41,324 bases of DNA from a virus: IMG/VR virus record IMGVR_UViG_3300044955_000119, positions 1-41,324 of that record. One strand, given 5' to 3'. The position numbers were made by a program, and so were the translations under genes. The stretch's first letter is position 1; every line of letters starts with the position of its first letter. Shown here one piece after another: positions 1-9,500 of the stretch. Under the pieces are notes generated by a model. That model was not told the origin of the DNA, searched no databases, and saw only the letters and a list, made by a program, of their open reading frames with translations.

Positions 1-341
1 GGTGTAATATCAACCACATTATCTTTCTGGGATTGTTGTTGTAACATTCTTTGCAGATCAGTCGTAGATCCTACGAATAGATTATTAGTAGTCTGACTGA
101 CTGCTTTTTTTTCTTCTTTGGCGTTGATATCTTTATGTTTCTTATTCAGATCCATAAGCTTATCGTTTACATCAGCAACGTTTTTAATTAGTCCTGATAG
201 TACTTCGAACGCCCGTGGGTGTTCGCTCGAGCGTGCGACCTCGATCATATCCTCAAGCGCATCGCGACCTTTATTAATTAGATCGAATAATGTTTCTCTT
301 GAATATTCGTAGTCGTTTTTAAAATTATCTGAATCATTCAT
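1..341 (-). CDS. gp16: Small terminase subunit gp16 (partial at the left edge)
   Basis: Small subunit of the T4-type terminase, which recognises concatemeric DNA and stimulates the large ATPase/nuclease gp17 at the portal. About 113 residues are visible and the 3' end lies outside the window. The N-terminal half is helical: 'SRETLFDLINKGRDALEDM', then 'SSEHPRAFEVLSGLIK', then a D/K-rich helix and 'NNLFVGSTTDLQRML'. This matches my recollection of T4 gp16, where a 'DSPRHMEVFATLMG' helix is followed by 'VFMGSPTEL'. The ATG at 341 overlaps the gp15 stop by 8 nt (ATGAATGA), so translation is probably coupled; no strong ribosome site is visible. The position downstream of gp13-gp14-gp15 is the T4 gene order. 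The family call comes from motif memory and synteny, without a search. Confidence 0.85.
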   Translation of the reverse strand, partial: MNDSDNFKNDYEYSRETLFDLINKGRDALEDMIEVARSSEHPRAFEVLSGLIKNVADVNDKLMDLNKKHKDINAKEEKKAVSQTTNNLFVGSTTDLQRMLQQQSQKDNVVDIT

Positions 342-1188
342 AATTTGGCCATCCGGATCTATCACTGTCACCATCTTCCATACTATATATCGTAGTGGTA
401 AATCCGTAGTCACTATCCGGTGACGCGTCTAATGGGTTCGGCTCTACGATAATTCTGGATGATGGACTATAAAGCGCAAAAGCCCCATCTGAATCAATCG
501 TGTTATATACTAACTTACCATCCGAATCTCTTACCGCACTCGATGTATAAAGATCTACAATAGATTTGCGAATAATAGTTGCTTCAGCAATTGGACCATA
601 GAAGTTAGCAGTCATAGTAAAATCTAATGTGTACTGAATAATACGTCTATTATCTAGAGCCCCTTCGTATGCATCTGAGTATGTAAGACCGTTTAGAGTA
701 ATAGGAACATCTTCTTTGATATCGTTATAATCGGAAAATGGTTTAATAGTTAATGTGTACTGTGGCGCAAAATACGGTAAAATTTGTTCTACAATCTGTA
801 GCGCATCATCTTGGGTCTTTGCATACACGTTGAGTTGGAACCCAATGATATAAGGGGTATATGTGTAAATTTTATTACGAATATTTCCAGTACCCCTGTT
901 AAGATTGTTAACTTTTTGTAGCTGACGCTGGGAATCATACTGGAAAGAAATAATTTCAAATGACATACGTGGTAGTTTAATAGCTACCTTTGTATCATTT
1001 ACTAGATCAGGGTTTTCACGAATACGGTCTAAAAAGCTTGAACTTGGAGCATATGACAAAGGCACTCTCGCTTGACTAATAACCTTATTCGTAGAATCCT
1101 TACGAACTACATAAATGTTATTAAAAAGCGAGCCAAACATAGCTACGCTTTTACGAATTCTTTCATGGTAAAAATGATTGCCTAACAT
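334..1188 (-). CDS. gp15: Tail completion and sheath stabilizer protein gp15
   Basis: Forms the ring that caps the tail tube and sheath and lets the finished tail join the head. The 284 residues align by eye with T4 gp15: N-terminal 'NHFYHERIRKSVAMFGSLFN' resembles T4 'YNSSFRRYATLMGDLFSNI', 'RVPLSYAP' resembles 'RVPITYAS', and the central 'DDALQIVEQILPYFAPQYT' is almost the same as T4 'DDMFQIVEQILPYFQPHF'. The later 'DNRRIIQYTLDFTMTANFYGP' matches the region before the T4 C-terminus. At 284 residues it is somewhat longer than T4 gp15, with an acidic D/S-rich tail after about residue 215. The start overlaps the gp14 stop by one base and the end overlaps the gp16 start, consistent with one neck-gene operon. 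Confidence 0.92.
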   Translation of the reverse strand: MLGNHFYHERIRKSVAMFGSLFNNIYVVRKDSTNKVISQARVPLSYAPSSSFLDRIRENPDLVNDTKVAIKLPRMSFEIISFQYDSQRQLQKVNNLNRGTGNIRNKIYTYTPYIIGFQLNVYAKTQDDALQIVEQILPYFAPQYTLTIKPFSDYNDIKEDVPITLNGLTYSDAYEGALDNRRIIQYTLDFTMTANFYGPIAEATIIRKSIVDLYTSSAVRDSDGKLVYNTIDSDGAFALYSPSSRIIVEPNPLDASPDSDYGFTTTIYSMEDGDSDRSGWPNYE

Positions 1189-2066
1189 TACTGTGGATCT
1201 CCGAATGGATTACTTTCACTAAAGTCTAAGAATCCTAAATCTGTCTGAGTTGTGTCGAAATAGTCATTTTTCTCATTTTCAGACAATTGATTATCCTCAG
1301 ATACACTAACCACTGTCACCGTATTCGTACCATTTGTAATAGTTAAATTTGGGGTCCATTCGTGATATAGTCCATCATCTGCACCCGATTGAACTACGCC
1401 TAAGACCTTAGTAGGTTCATCCCAAGACGAAACTTCGCCGGTCATAATAACACCTGAAGAAAATGTCTGTGTAACTACATCACCAGCTATAAATCCAGAT
1501 CCTGCACTATCGACAGTTAACTGATATTCATAGGCGTATCTTTGTTCGATATCCTGGATAGCTTCAATAGTAGTATCAAAGTCTTCGTCGCTATATTCAA
1601 ATAGTTCACAACGTAATTTATAGGTTGGTAAATTACTTAACTGGTAAAACGGCTGTTCGTGTTCTACGGCCATAATCTGAAACATAGAATTGGATAATGG
1701 CAAATAGATAATGTCACCTTCAAGCGGACGAATGCCCTGGATCGTATTATCTTGTTTCGAAACCGTTTGGTTCCAGCGTCTACGTGATACAATAAAGGTA
1801 GCTTGGTCGCGAATTTCTACGCCGAACTTTGTAAATAAATCACCTTCACCATCGAAGCCTTCTGTATTTTCGATGTACATTTCAACCTTATAGGCTGCAC
1901 TGAATCTCGATGGAACGTCTTCTCCTAAAATTTTATCTTCATTTACTATTTCTCTCGGAAGATAATAAACATCTTGACCATAGATCTTAAGAGATTCTAT
2001 GATTATGTCTTCATAAAGATTTTGTTCCGATCTAACCTTCTGGCTAAAATATACATTTGTTGCCAT
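1188..2066 (-). CDS. gp14: Neck protein gp14
   Basis: Head-completion/neck protein that works with gp13 to close the portal after packaging and provide the tail docking site. The N-terminal part shows the T4 gp14 pattern: 'IIIESLKIYGQDVYYLPREIV' matches T4 '[21 protein letters not shown]', 'ILGEDVPSRFSAAYKVEMYI' matches '[20 protein letters not shown]', and 'GDIIYLPLSNSMFQIMAVEHEQPFYQL' matches '[27 protein letters not shown]'. The C-terminus ends in 'FSESNPFGDPQ', like the acidic T4 end. A middle insert (about residues 180-255), rich in T, V, G and S, looks like a small beta domain absent from T4 gp14 as I remember it. The start has AGGAT upstream and lies 3 nt after gp13. Confidence 0.92.
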   Translation of the reverse strand: MATNVYFSQKVRSEQNLYEDIIIESLKIYGQDVYYLPREIVNEDKILGEDVPSRFSAAYKVEMYIENTEGFDGEGDLFTKFGVEIRDQATFIVSRRRWNQTVSKQDNTIQGIRPLEGDIIYLPLSNSMFQIMAVEHEQPFYQLSNLPTYKLRCELFEYSDEDFDTTIEAIQDIEQRYAYEYQLTVDSAGSGFIAGDVVTQTFSSGVIMTGEVSSWDEPTKVLGVVQSGADDGLYHEWTPNLTITNGTNTVTVVSVSEDNQLSENEKNDYFDTTQTDLGFLDFSESNPFGDPQ

Positions 2067-2069
2067 GTT

Positions 2070-2825
2070 TTATCCTACGAAGAAGTCTGCAGGCATTTCA
2101 AAGTCCAGACGAATCTTCTCCCTTAAGCGCTCGATTTCATTTGTTGCATCATCATAAATTTGTCTACCGTTAAGAGTTACACCACCAGGTAATTGCATAC
2201 CTTCAAACTTGATTAAGTTTGCACCCCATTGCTGCTTGATCAATGCAGTAGTATATTCTTTTAACCAAAGATCATTCCATACTTTTGTATGAGTAGAACT
2301 ATCTACTGTCTTATATGCCTCATAAACAATATACTCGCCAGCTTTTACATCTTGGTCAGCAAAGTCCCCGTGGACATACAGACGATTCATATGACGTGAA
2401 TACGTTACTTGTGGATATCCATTTAGCTTCATATCCAGCATAGACAGATATTGATTCATTTGCTCATAGTATGCGAGATCCCCAGCAAAGTTTTGCAAAT
2501 CAGCAATGTCATTTAACATCATCTGGTATTTTATATCAAAGAAGTTAACAGAGTTATTAAACGATGAAGAAATGTAAAACACCCTTGTTACGTTTAACGT
2601 GTCTGCAGTAACTTCAATATACTCACGATCTACATCTGTCTGTGTTACTAGATGCGACACATATGTTCTATATGTCGCATCTGAGTGATATTCTTGCCAA
2701 TACTGTAGGGCTTCATCCACTCTATCTTCTAGCTGATCTGGATCGACATTTATTTCAATGACCGGATCCCCTAGCCTTCTTAAAGAATAGTCAATAAGAC
2801 CTTGTCGCGTAGATGGATTTGCCAT
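2070..2825 (-). CDS. gp13: Neck protein gp13
   Basis: Head-completion/neck protein that binds the portal-proximal side of the neck and partners gp14. It is 251 residues, shorter than T4 gp13 (about 309). Conserved parts are the N-terminal 'LIDYSLRRLGDPVIEINVDPDQLEDRVDEAL' region (T4 '[28 protein letters not shown]'), the 'ALQYWQEYHSD' helix, and the C-terminal 'LPGGVTLNGRQIYDDA' followed by 'NEIERLREKI' (T4 'LPGGVTIDGQRLIEEA'). A central loop of T4 is shortened, which explains the length. The ATG at 2825 follows AGGAATAATAC, a fair ribosome site. gp13, gp14 and gp15 follow each other within a few bases, as in T4. Confidence 0.92.
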   Translation of the reverse strand: MANPSTRQGLIDYSLRRLGDPVIEINVDPDQLEDRVDEALQYWQEYHSDATYRTYVSHLVTQTDVDREYIEVTADTLNVTRVFYISSSFNNSVNFFDIKYQMMLNDIADLQNFAGDLAYYEQMNQYLSMLDMKLNGYPQVTYSRHMNRLYVHGDFADQDVKAGEYIVYEAYKTVDSSTHTKVWNDLWLKEYTTALIKQQWGANLIKFEGMQLPGGVTLNGRQIYDDATNEIERLREKIRLDFEMPADFFVG

Positions 2826-2837
2826 GTATTATTCCTA

Positions 2838-3035
2838 TTATGATGAGGGACTACGAATTGTTTTCAGCGTAGTCCCAGCTGAGTTTTTTATCAATAGGGT
2901 AGTAGTTCCGCTAAAATCAGAAGAAGTAACAGATCCGCTTTCAAGCTTATCATTGTTAAGATTAGTGAAATTGGTGTCGACTTCTGTATTAGTTAAAGGC
3001 GAGCCTTTTACCGATCTTAATGTTATAGTTGCCAT
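2838..3035 (-). CDS. Miniature fibre-like structural protein (65 aa)
   Basis: A 65-residue protein with two recognisable ends and almost no middle. The N-terminus, 'LRSVKGSPLTNTEVDTNF', is a module I associate with the start of long fibre or appendage proteins in marine T4-like phages. The C-terminus, 'LLIKNSAGTTLKTI', resembles the end of the 308-residue fibre protein at 16048-16974 ('LVIYNSTGTPLKTL'). It looks like a fibre reduced to its attachment and tail modules. A GAGGA ribosome site precedes the ATG at 3035, supporting real expression. It lies between gp13 and the 152-residue appendage protein. Function is inferred: virion-associated, possibly a small adaptor or a deletion remnant. Confidence 0.6.
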   Translation of the reverse strand: MATITLRSVKGSPLTNTEVDTNFTNLNNDKLESGSVTSSDFSGTTTLLIKNSAGTTLKTIRSPSS

Positions 3036-3078
3036 AATAGTATCCTCGTCTAAAAATTATAATAATCGAGAACTACTA

Positions 3079-3537
3079 TTATGGAGCTGCGATTGTAACG
3101 GTCCAAGTGATGGTTACAGTATCATCATCGCCTTTGTTAACTGCTGCAAATGTTGTACGGCAAAGCATATCACCAGCGGTTGAGGCGTTAAAAATACCAG
3201 CTTCAACAAGTGCACCGGAATGGGTTGAAGCGCCTGAAGGGAATGTCGCAACATATTCAATAGCGTTTGCTGTAACAGTAGTACTGTCTAAGCTAACACG
3301 TGTACCAAGCTGTGATACCAGTGCGGTTTGACCTGCTGCTGCTGCAGTGCTGCTAGTACCAACGGCCATATGTGTCATGGCGGCTTTAGTAGGGGTGCCT
3401 TTCATACGATCGGCAATAACATTTAGACCAGCAGTTACCACTAGGTTTTTTTCATGGCGTTCATCTTTAACGTTACCGTTTTGATCACGGACAACGATTT
3501 TTAATTCGCCGGTTGTTTTTAGGGTTTCACGAATCAT
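3079..3537 (-). CDS. Putative tail-appendage structural protein (152 aa)
   Basis: No enzyme signature. The protein starts with an amphipathic stretch ('TGELKIVVRDQNGNVKDER') followed by 'NLVVTAGLNVIADRM', then 'MTHMAVGTSSTAA' and several beta-prone segments ending in 'VTITWTVTIAAP'. This layout resembles short phage fibre or decoration proteins that begin with a 'G.V.....N.VT..GL..IA' motif. AAGGAG lies just upstream of the ATG at 3537, one of the strongest ribosome sites in the window, and a perfect TATAAATA late promoter lies at 3585-3578, so high late expression is likely. This fits a virion component made in many copies. The exact role (fibre, head decoration or whisker) cannot be read from sequence. 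Confidence 0.6.
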   Translation of the reverse strand: MIRETLKTTGELKIVVRDQNGNVKDERHEKNLVVTAGLNVIADRMKGTPTKAAMTHMAVGTSSTAAAAGQTALVSQLGTRVSLDSTTVTANAIEYVATFPSGASTHSGALVEAGIFNASTAGDMLCRTTFAAVNKGDDDTVTITWTVTIAAP

Positions 3538-3577
3538 TTTGGGGTTCTCCTTAACGTGAATTAATGATTATTCTATC

Positions 3578-3585
3578 TATTTATA
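3578..3585 (-). promoter_or_regulatory. T4-type late promoter (TATAAATA)
   Basis: The minus strand reads TATAAATA here, an exact match to the T4 late promoter -10 element used by the gp55/gp33/gp45-modified RNA polymerase. It lies about 40 nt upstream of the start at 3537 and just before the stop of the giant repeat gene. It would let the appendage and neck genes 3537 to 1 be transcribed independently of the long gene upstream. Confidence 0.75.
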
Positions 3586-3588
3586 ATA

Positions 3589-6500
3589 TTAAAAAGCTGT
3601 AGATTCAAGAGCATATGTAAATTCTACATAATCCTCAGCGAAATAGCTTTGTTGATATATTACGCCAGAATCTCCAGCTTCAACCGTATCAGACGTATTT
3701 TTATCTATATCTAAATTAGTCTGATCATTTGTATTGATTTGTTCATTTTGTGCTTTACTGATATTAAAGTCACTGGTTTCACTTACATTTGCAGTATTTG
3801 TAAATGGTAAGTAATATCCATTGCCTGTAGGTGATCTGTATTCGTAAGCTGTATAACCAATAGAATATGTATCGCTGTCGAAGTAATTTTGTTTATAAAT
3901 CAGATATGGATCTGAAACATTCGCTGTATCAATAAAGTCTTTAAGGGTTTGTACTAAAAGTTCTATTGTCTCGGTAACTTCAGAAGTATCTGTAAGGCTT
4001 CTGTTATATCCTACGGACTTTGTCAGAGATTCTGTAGCATTCGCTTGATCAGATCTTGCTTTGTTAAAGTCAATTACATTATTTTCAGTTGCATTCGCTT
4101 GATCTGCTCTTACTTTGTTAAAGTTAAGATCGCTTGTTTCAGTTGCGTTTGCTTGATCAGATCTTACTTTATTAAAGTCGATTATATTATTTTCAGAGGC
4201 AGATGTTGTATCACTTAATATTTTACCGAGTTCGATTGTAGTATTTTCAGACGCAGATGCCGTATCAACTCTCACTTTATCAAATACAAATGATGATACT
4301 TCTGACGTTTCAGTTGTATCGCTAAATGATCTATTGTAGTCAGTAGCACTTGTTAATAATTCAGATGCGTTTATTATATCACCTTCAACCATTCCGAATG
4401 TAAATGTAGATCCATCGGTCACACCTAATAGGTCTTTACCCAGAACTGTATCAGTAAATGATCTATTATAGTCAGTAACACTTGTTAGTAATTCAGCAAC
4501 CTCAGCTGCATCCGAAAGAACCTTATTAGATGTTATTTGACTGTTCTCAGAGGCAGATGTTGTATCACTTAAAACTTTAGCTAATGTAAATAGAAGACTT
4601 TCACTACCATTTGCTGCATCCGAAAGAACCTTATTAGATGTTATTTGACTGTTCTCAGAGGCAGATGTTGTATCACTTAAAACTTTAGCTAATGTAAATA
4701 GAAGACTTTCACTACCATTCGCCAACTCCGTAAACGGCAAGCCGAAGATATTGACTGTAGGAGATCTATAGTTAAATACGACATATGATTGGCCATTAAC
4801 GATGTAGTCGGAGTCAAAATAGTTCTGACTAAAGAGTTCGTATGTTTGATCTGCTTCAAGATTCTCTGTGAATTCTCTATTAATAACTAGAAGAAGCTCT
4901 AGAAGATCTGTTGTATTAGCTTGATCTGTGAAACTTCTATTATAATCAATGACCCTGGTCAGTGATTCGGTAGCATTAACTTGATCACCTTCAACCATTC
5001 CAAAGGTAAAAGTAGAATTATCCGACGTTTCAGTTGTATCGGTAAATGTTCTATTGTAGTCAACGATCTTTGTTAGTAATTCGCTAGCATTAACTTGATC
5101 TGATTCAGTCATACCAAATAAGAATGCAGAATTATCTGGCGTCTCGGTAGTATCAGTAATCGATCTATTGTAGTCAACAATTCTGGTAAATGATTCAGAT
5201 GCATTTGTTATATCACCTTCAACCATTCCGAATGTAAATGCAGAATTATCCGACGTTTCAGTTGTATCGGTAAATGTTCTATTGTAGTCAACGATCTTTG
5301 TTAGTGATTCGCTAGCATTAACTTGATCACCTTCAACCATTCCGAATGTAAATGCAGAATTATCCGACGTTTCAGTTGTATCGGTAAATGTTCTATTGTA
5401 GTCAACAATTCTGGTAAATGATTCAGATGCATTTGTTATATCACCTTCAACCATTCCAAAGGTAAAAGTAGAACCATCAGTTACACCTAAAAGATCTTTT
5501 CCTAATACGGTATCAGTCAAGACCTTACTGAGAACAAAAGCAAGATTTGTATCAACAGTGTTAATTTGATCTGTCGGATTTTTACCAAAAATAATTGTAC
5601 TAGTGTCTGTAGACTGGACTGAATCAAATCTATCTTTATTAAAGGTCCAGATCGAGTTTTCCGATACGGACATAGATTCCGTAAATGGAAGACCATAGAT
5701 ATCGAACAAGTCAGATCTATAGTTAAATACCACATAAGCTTGACCATTGACAATATAATCAGAGTCAAAGTAGTTCTGACTAAATAACTCATAGACTTGT
5801 GACGCTTCAAGATTTTCTGTTAAATTTCTATTGATAACAAGAAGAAACTCGACTAAATCTGAAGTATTCACTTGATTAGTAAAGCTTCTGTTATATGCTA
5901 CTTCTTTTAATATAGATTCGCTAACATCGACTTGATCTAATTCAGTCATACCAAAGACAAATGTTGGACCATCTGTAATTAATGCTGAATCGCTTAATAC
6001 CTTGTCGACAATAGCGGATAGAGATTCAGTTACATTAGTCTGATCTTCTCTATTTTTATTAAATGACCATATACTATTTTCACCAATACTAGTGATATCT
6101 GAAAATTCTCTATTATATTCCACAATTCTCGTAAGGAGATCTGACGCATTTGCCGCATCGCCTTCGACCATTCCGAACGAGAATGTAGAACCATCAGTCA
6201 CACCCAGTAGGTCTTTTGCTAGTGTGGTATCACTGAATGCTCTATTAAATTGAGTTATTTTGGTAAATGATTCTGTAGCATTTACAACATCGGAATTAAA
6301 TTTATTAAATGTTATCCGACTATTTTCTGAGACCGTAGAAGTATCATTTAAAACTTTAGCTAATGTAAATAGAAGACTTTCACTGCCATTCACTAACTCT
6401 GTAAATGGTAGACCGAAAATATTAATAGTCGGGGATCTATAGTTAAATACCACATAAGCTTGGCCGTTAACTATATAATCGGAATCAAAGTAGTTTTGAC

Positions 6501-9500
6501 TAAATAACTCGTAAGTTTGTGAAGCTTCAAGAAACTCGGTGAATTCTCTAATAAAGCTAACAAGAGTTGAAATTGACTCTGTAACATTTGCTTGATCAGT
6601 GAAACTTCTATTATAGTCAATGATTCTGCTAAAGACTTCGCTGACATTTGTTACATCACCTTTAACCATTCCAAACGAGAATGTAGAATTATCTGGTGTC
6701 TCGGTAGTATCAGTAATCGATCTATTGTAGTCGACGATTCGAGTAAATTGTTCAGTTGCATTTATTATATCTGCAAGAGATTTATCGAATTCTATTACTT
6801 TAGTTTCAATAACCGAAGAGCTATCAGTAAAGTTTCGGTTGAAACCTACCACTCTAGTAAACGTCTCACTGGCGTTAGCTATATCACCTTCAACCATTCC
6901 AAACGAGAATGTAGAACCATCAGTCACACCCAGTAGGTCTTTTGCTAAAGCAGTATCAGTAAATACCTTATAAAATCCAGATGCTATATTAAGTAATTCT
7001 ATAATATCTACTGCATCAGAGAGGGATTTATTAAATGCTATTTCGCTATTTTCTGAAGCAGTCAAAGATTCACTTAAGAATTTACCAGACGCTAGTAGAA
7101 GATTTTCGTTAACATTCAATAACTCTGTAAATGGTAAACCGAAGATATTAACCAATGGCGATCTGTAGTTAAATACAACGTATGATTGACCATTAACGAT
7201 ATAATCAGAGTCGAAGTAATTTTGGCTGAACAGTTCATATGTTTGTGGTATATTAACAGTTTCAGCAAAATCTCTAACAAATGTAACAATTCTAGTAAAT
7301 ATATCTACTGCGTCTGCATAATCAATAAAGGCTCTTCTTGCATCCAGTATAGTAGATATTGATTCGCTTGCATTTGCTATATCGTTTTTAACCATTCCAA
7401 AGGTAAACGTTGCACCATCAGTTACATCTAAAAGGTCTCCTCCTAAAGCGGTATCACTCAGAGTTCTATAATAACTTACAATCCTATTAAATTGTTCGGT
7501 CGCATTTACTATATCTGCAAGAGATTTATCGAATTCTATTACTTTAGTTTCGGTGGATAAAGCACTATCACTAAATAAACGGTTAAAGCTAACCGTACGA
7601 CCGAATACCTCGGCAGCGTTAACTGTATCACCCTCGGCCATTCCGAAGGTAAACGTTGCACCGTCAGTCACACCCAACAGATCTTTCGCTAGTGTGGTAT
7701 CGGTTAAAGATCTATAATAACTTACAATCCTATTAAATTGCTCTGTTGCATTTATTATATCTGCAAGAGATTTATCGAATTCTATTACTTTAGTTTCAAT
7801 AACTGAGGAACTGTCGTTAATATTTCGATTAAATCCAACTACTCGAGTAAACGTCTCACTGGCGTTAGCTATATCACCCTCGGCCATTCCGAAGGTAAAC
7901 GTTGCACCGTCAGTCACACCCAACAGATCTTTCGCTAGTGTGGTATCAGCTAATACTTTTGCAATTGCGAATTGTAAATCATTATCAATTGCATCTGTTA
8001 AATCAGATATTATTTTATTAGTTACAAAAGATTGAATATCGTCCGGATTAACAACATCTTGAATAAGTTTACCAAAACTTAAATAAGACACATCGCTGGC
8101 ATCCACCGGCAATTCTGTAAAGGGTAATCCAAAAATATTAATAGTCGGAGATCTATAGTTAAATACCACATAAGCTTGACCGTTAACAATATAGTCCGAA
8201 TCAAAATAAGTTTGCTGATAAAGGAAATAATCATCAGGTATATTTGATAGATCTGTTAATACTTTATTCGAATTAAAGTTTAAATTTTCAACCGAAGTGA
8301 TGATATCACCTTCAGACATTCCGAAGGTAAACGTTGCACCGTCAGTCACACCCAGCAGGTCTTTTGCTAGTGTGGTATCACTTAGAACTTTTTCTACCGC
8401 AAGCGATAAATCCTCGCTTGCGTTTACTATATCATCAATAAATCTTCTAAGATCAATGAATATTGATATTATTTCAGATATATTTGCTATATCAGATAGA
8501 TTTTTACCAGTATTGATCACACTATTTTCATTGACATTCGAAGATTCGGAAATATTACCCATATCGAATGAAAGTGAAATTGCTTCAATAATTTGACTGA
8601 CATCGCTGTATACTTTTTGTATGTCAAATGTATTACTATCAGACGATAGCGAAGTATCTAAAATAGATTTATTAATTTGGTAATTAAGCGATTCGCTTGA
8701 AGTAATAGATTCAGTAAAATCTCTGAATATTTGTAAAACCAGTCGAATTGATTCGCTTATATTAACAAGACTGGCTTCAACCATATTAAACTGGAATGTA
8801 GATCCATCGTTAATACCAACAAGATCTAAAGCATTCGAGACGTCCGATAGTACTTTTTGCAGAGAATAAGTTAAAATCTCATCATTTAATTCTGTAGTAT
8901 CTGAAAGCCCTTTATTAGAGTTAAGGGATTGATTATCACTAACATTAGAAATATCAAATTGGGGTTTATTCAATAACCATGCTGAATTCTCTAAAGCTTG
9001 CGCAGAATCGAATTGGGGTTTATTGTATAACCATGTTAGATTTTCATTTACATTAGATACATCAAATTCGCCCTTATTAAATGACCATATCGCATTTTCT
9101 ATTATGTTGAATAGATCTGATAGACCTTTATCTGTTATAAAGGTTGGATCTGCGTCAGATACTGATGCTGAATCTAAAGAAAGAGATTTATTAAATGTTA
9201 ATACAGCATTTTCATTCGCTTGGGCTAAGTCGAACAATGTCTTTAAAAGATTAAATGTAAAATCTTCTAAAGACTGAGCTTGATCATCTAATGATTTTAA
9301 TGTATTAAAAATTAAATTGTCGTCAAAAGTTTGCGCGGAATCAGAATAATAAGCATATACCCCAAGTACAACTAAAATTTGTTCCAGTATAACTGCTCGA
9401 TCTGATTCAGCCATCCCGAATGAAAAGGTAGACCCATCAGTAATACCTAATAAATCTTTTCCTAATACGGTATCGCTTAAAACCTTATCTACAATATAAT

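Noticed and set aside
2824-3183. 119-codon plus-strand frame covering the 65-residue gene
   Set aside because: Covers two minus-strand genes with good ribosome sites, and its product resembles no domain.
6592-6936. 114-codon plus-strand frame inside the giant gene
   Set aside because: The repeats of the giant gene create matching antisense open frames; the sense frame has consistent repeats over 6.6 kb.
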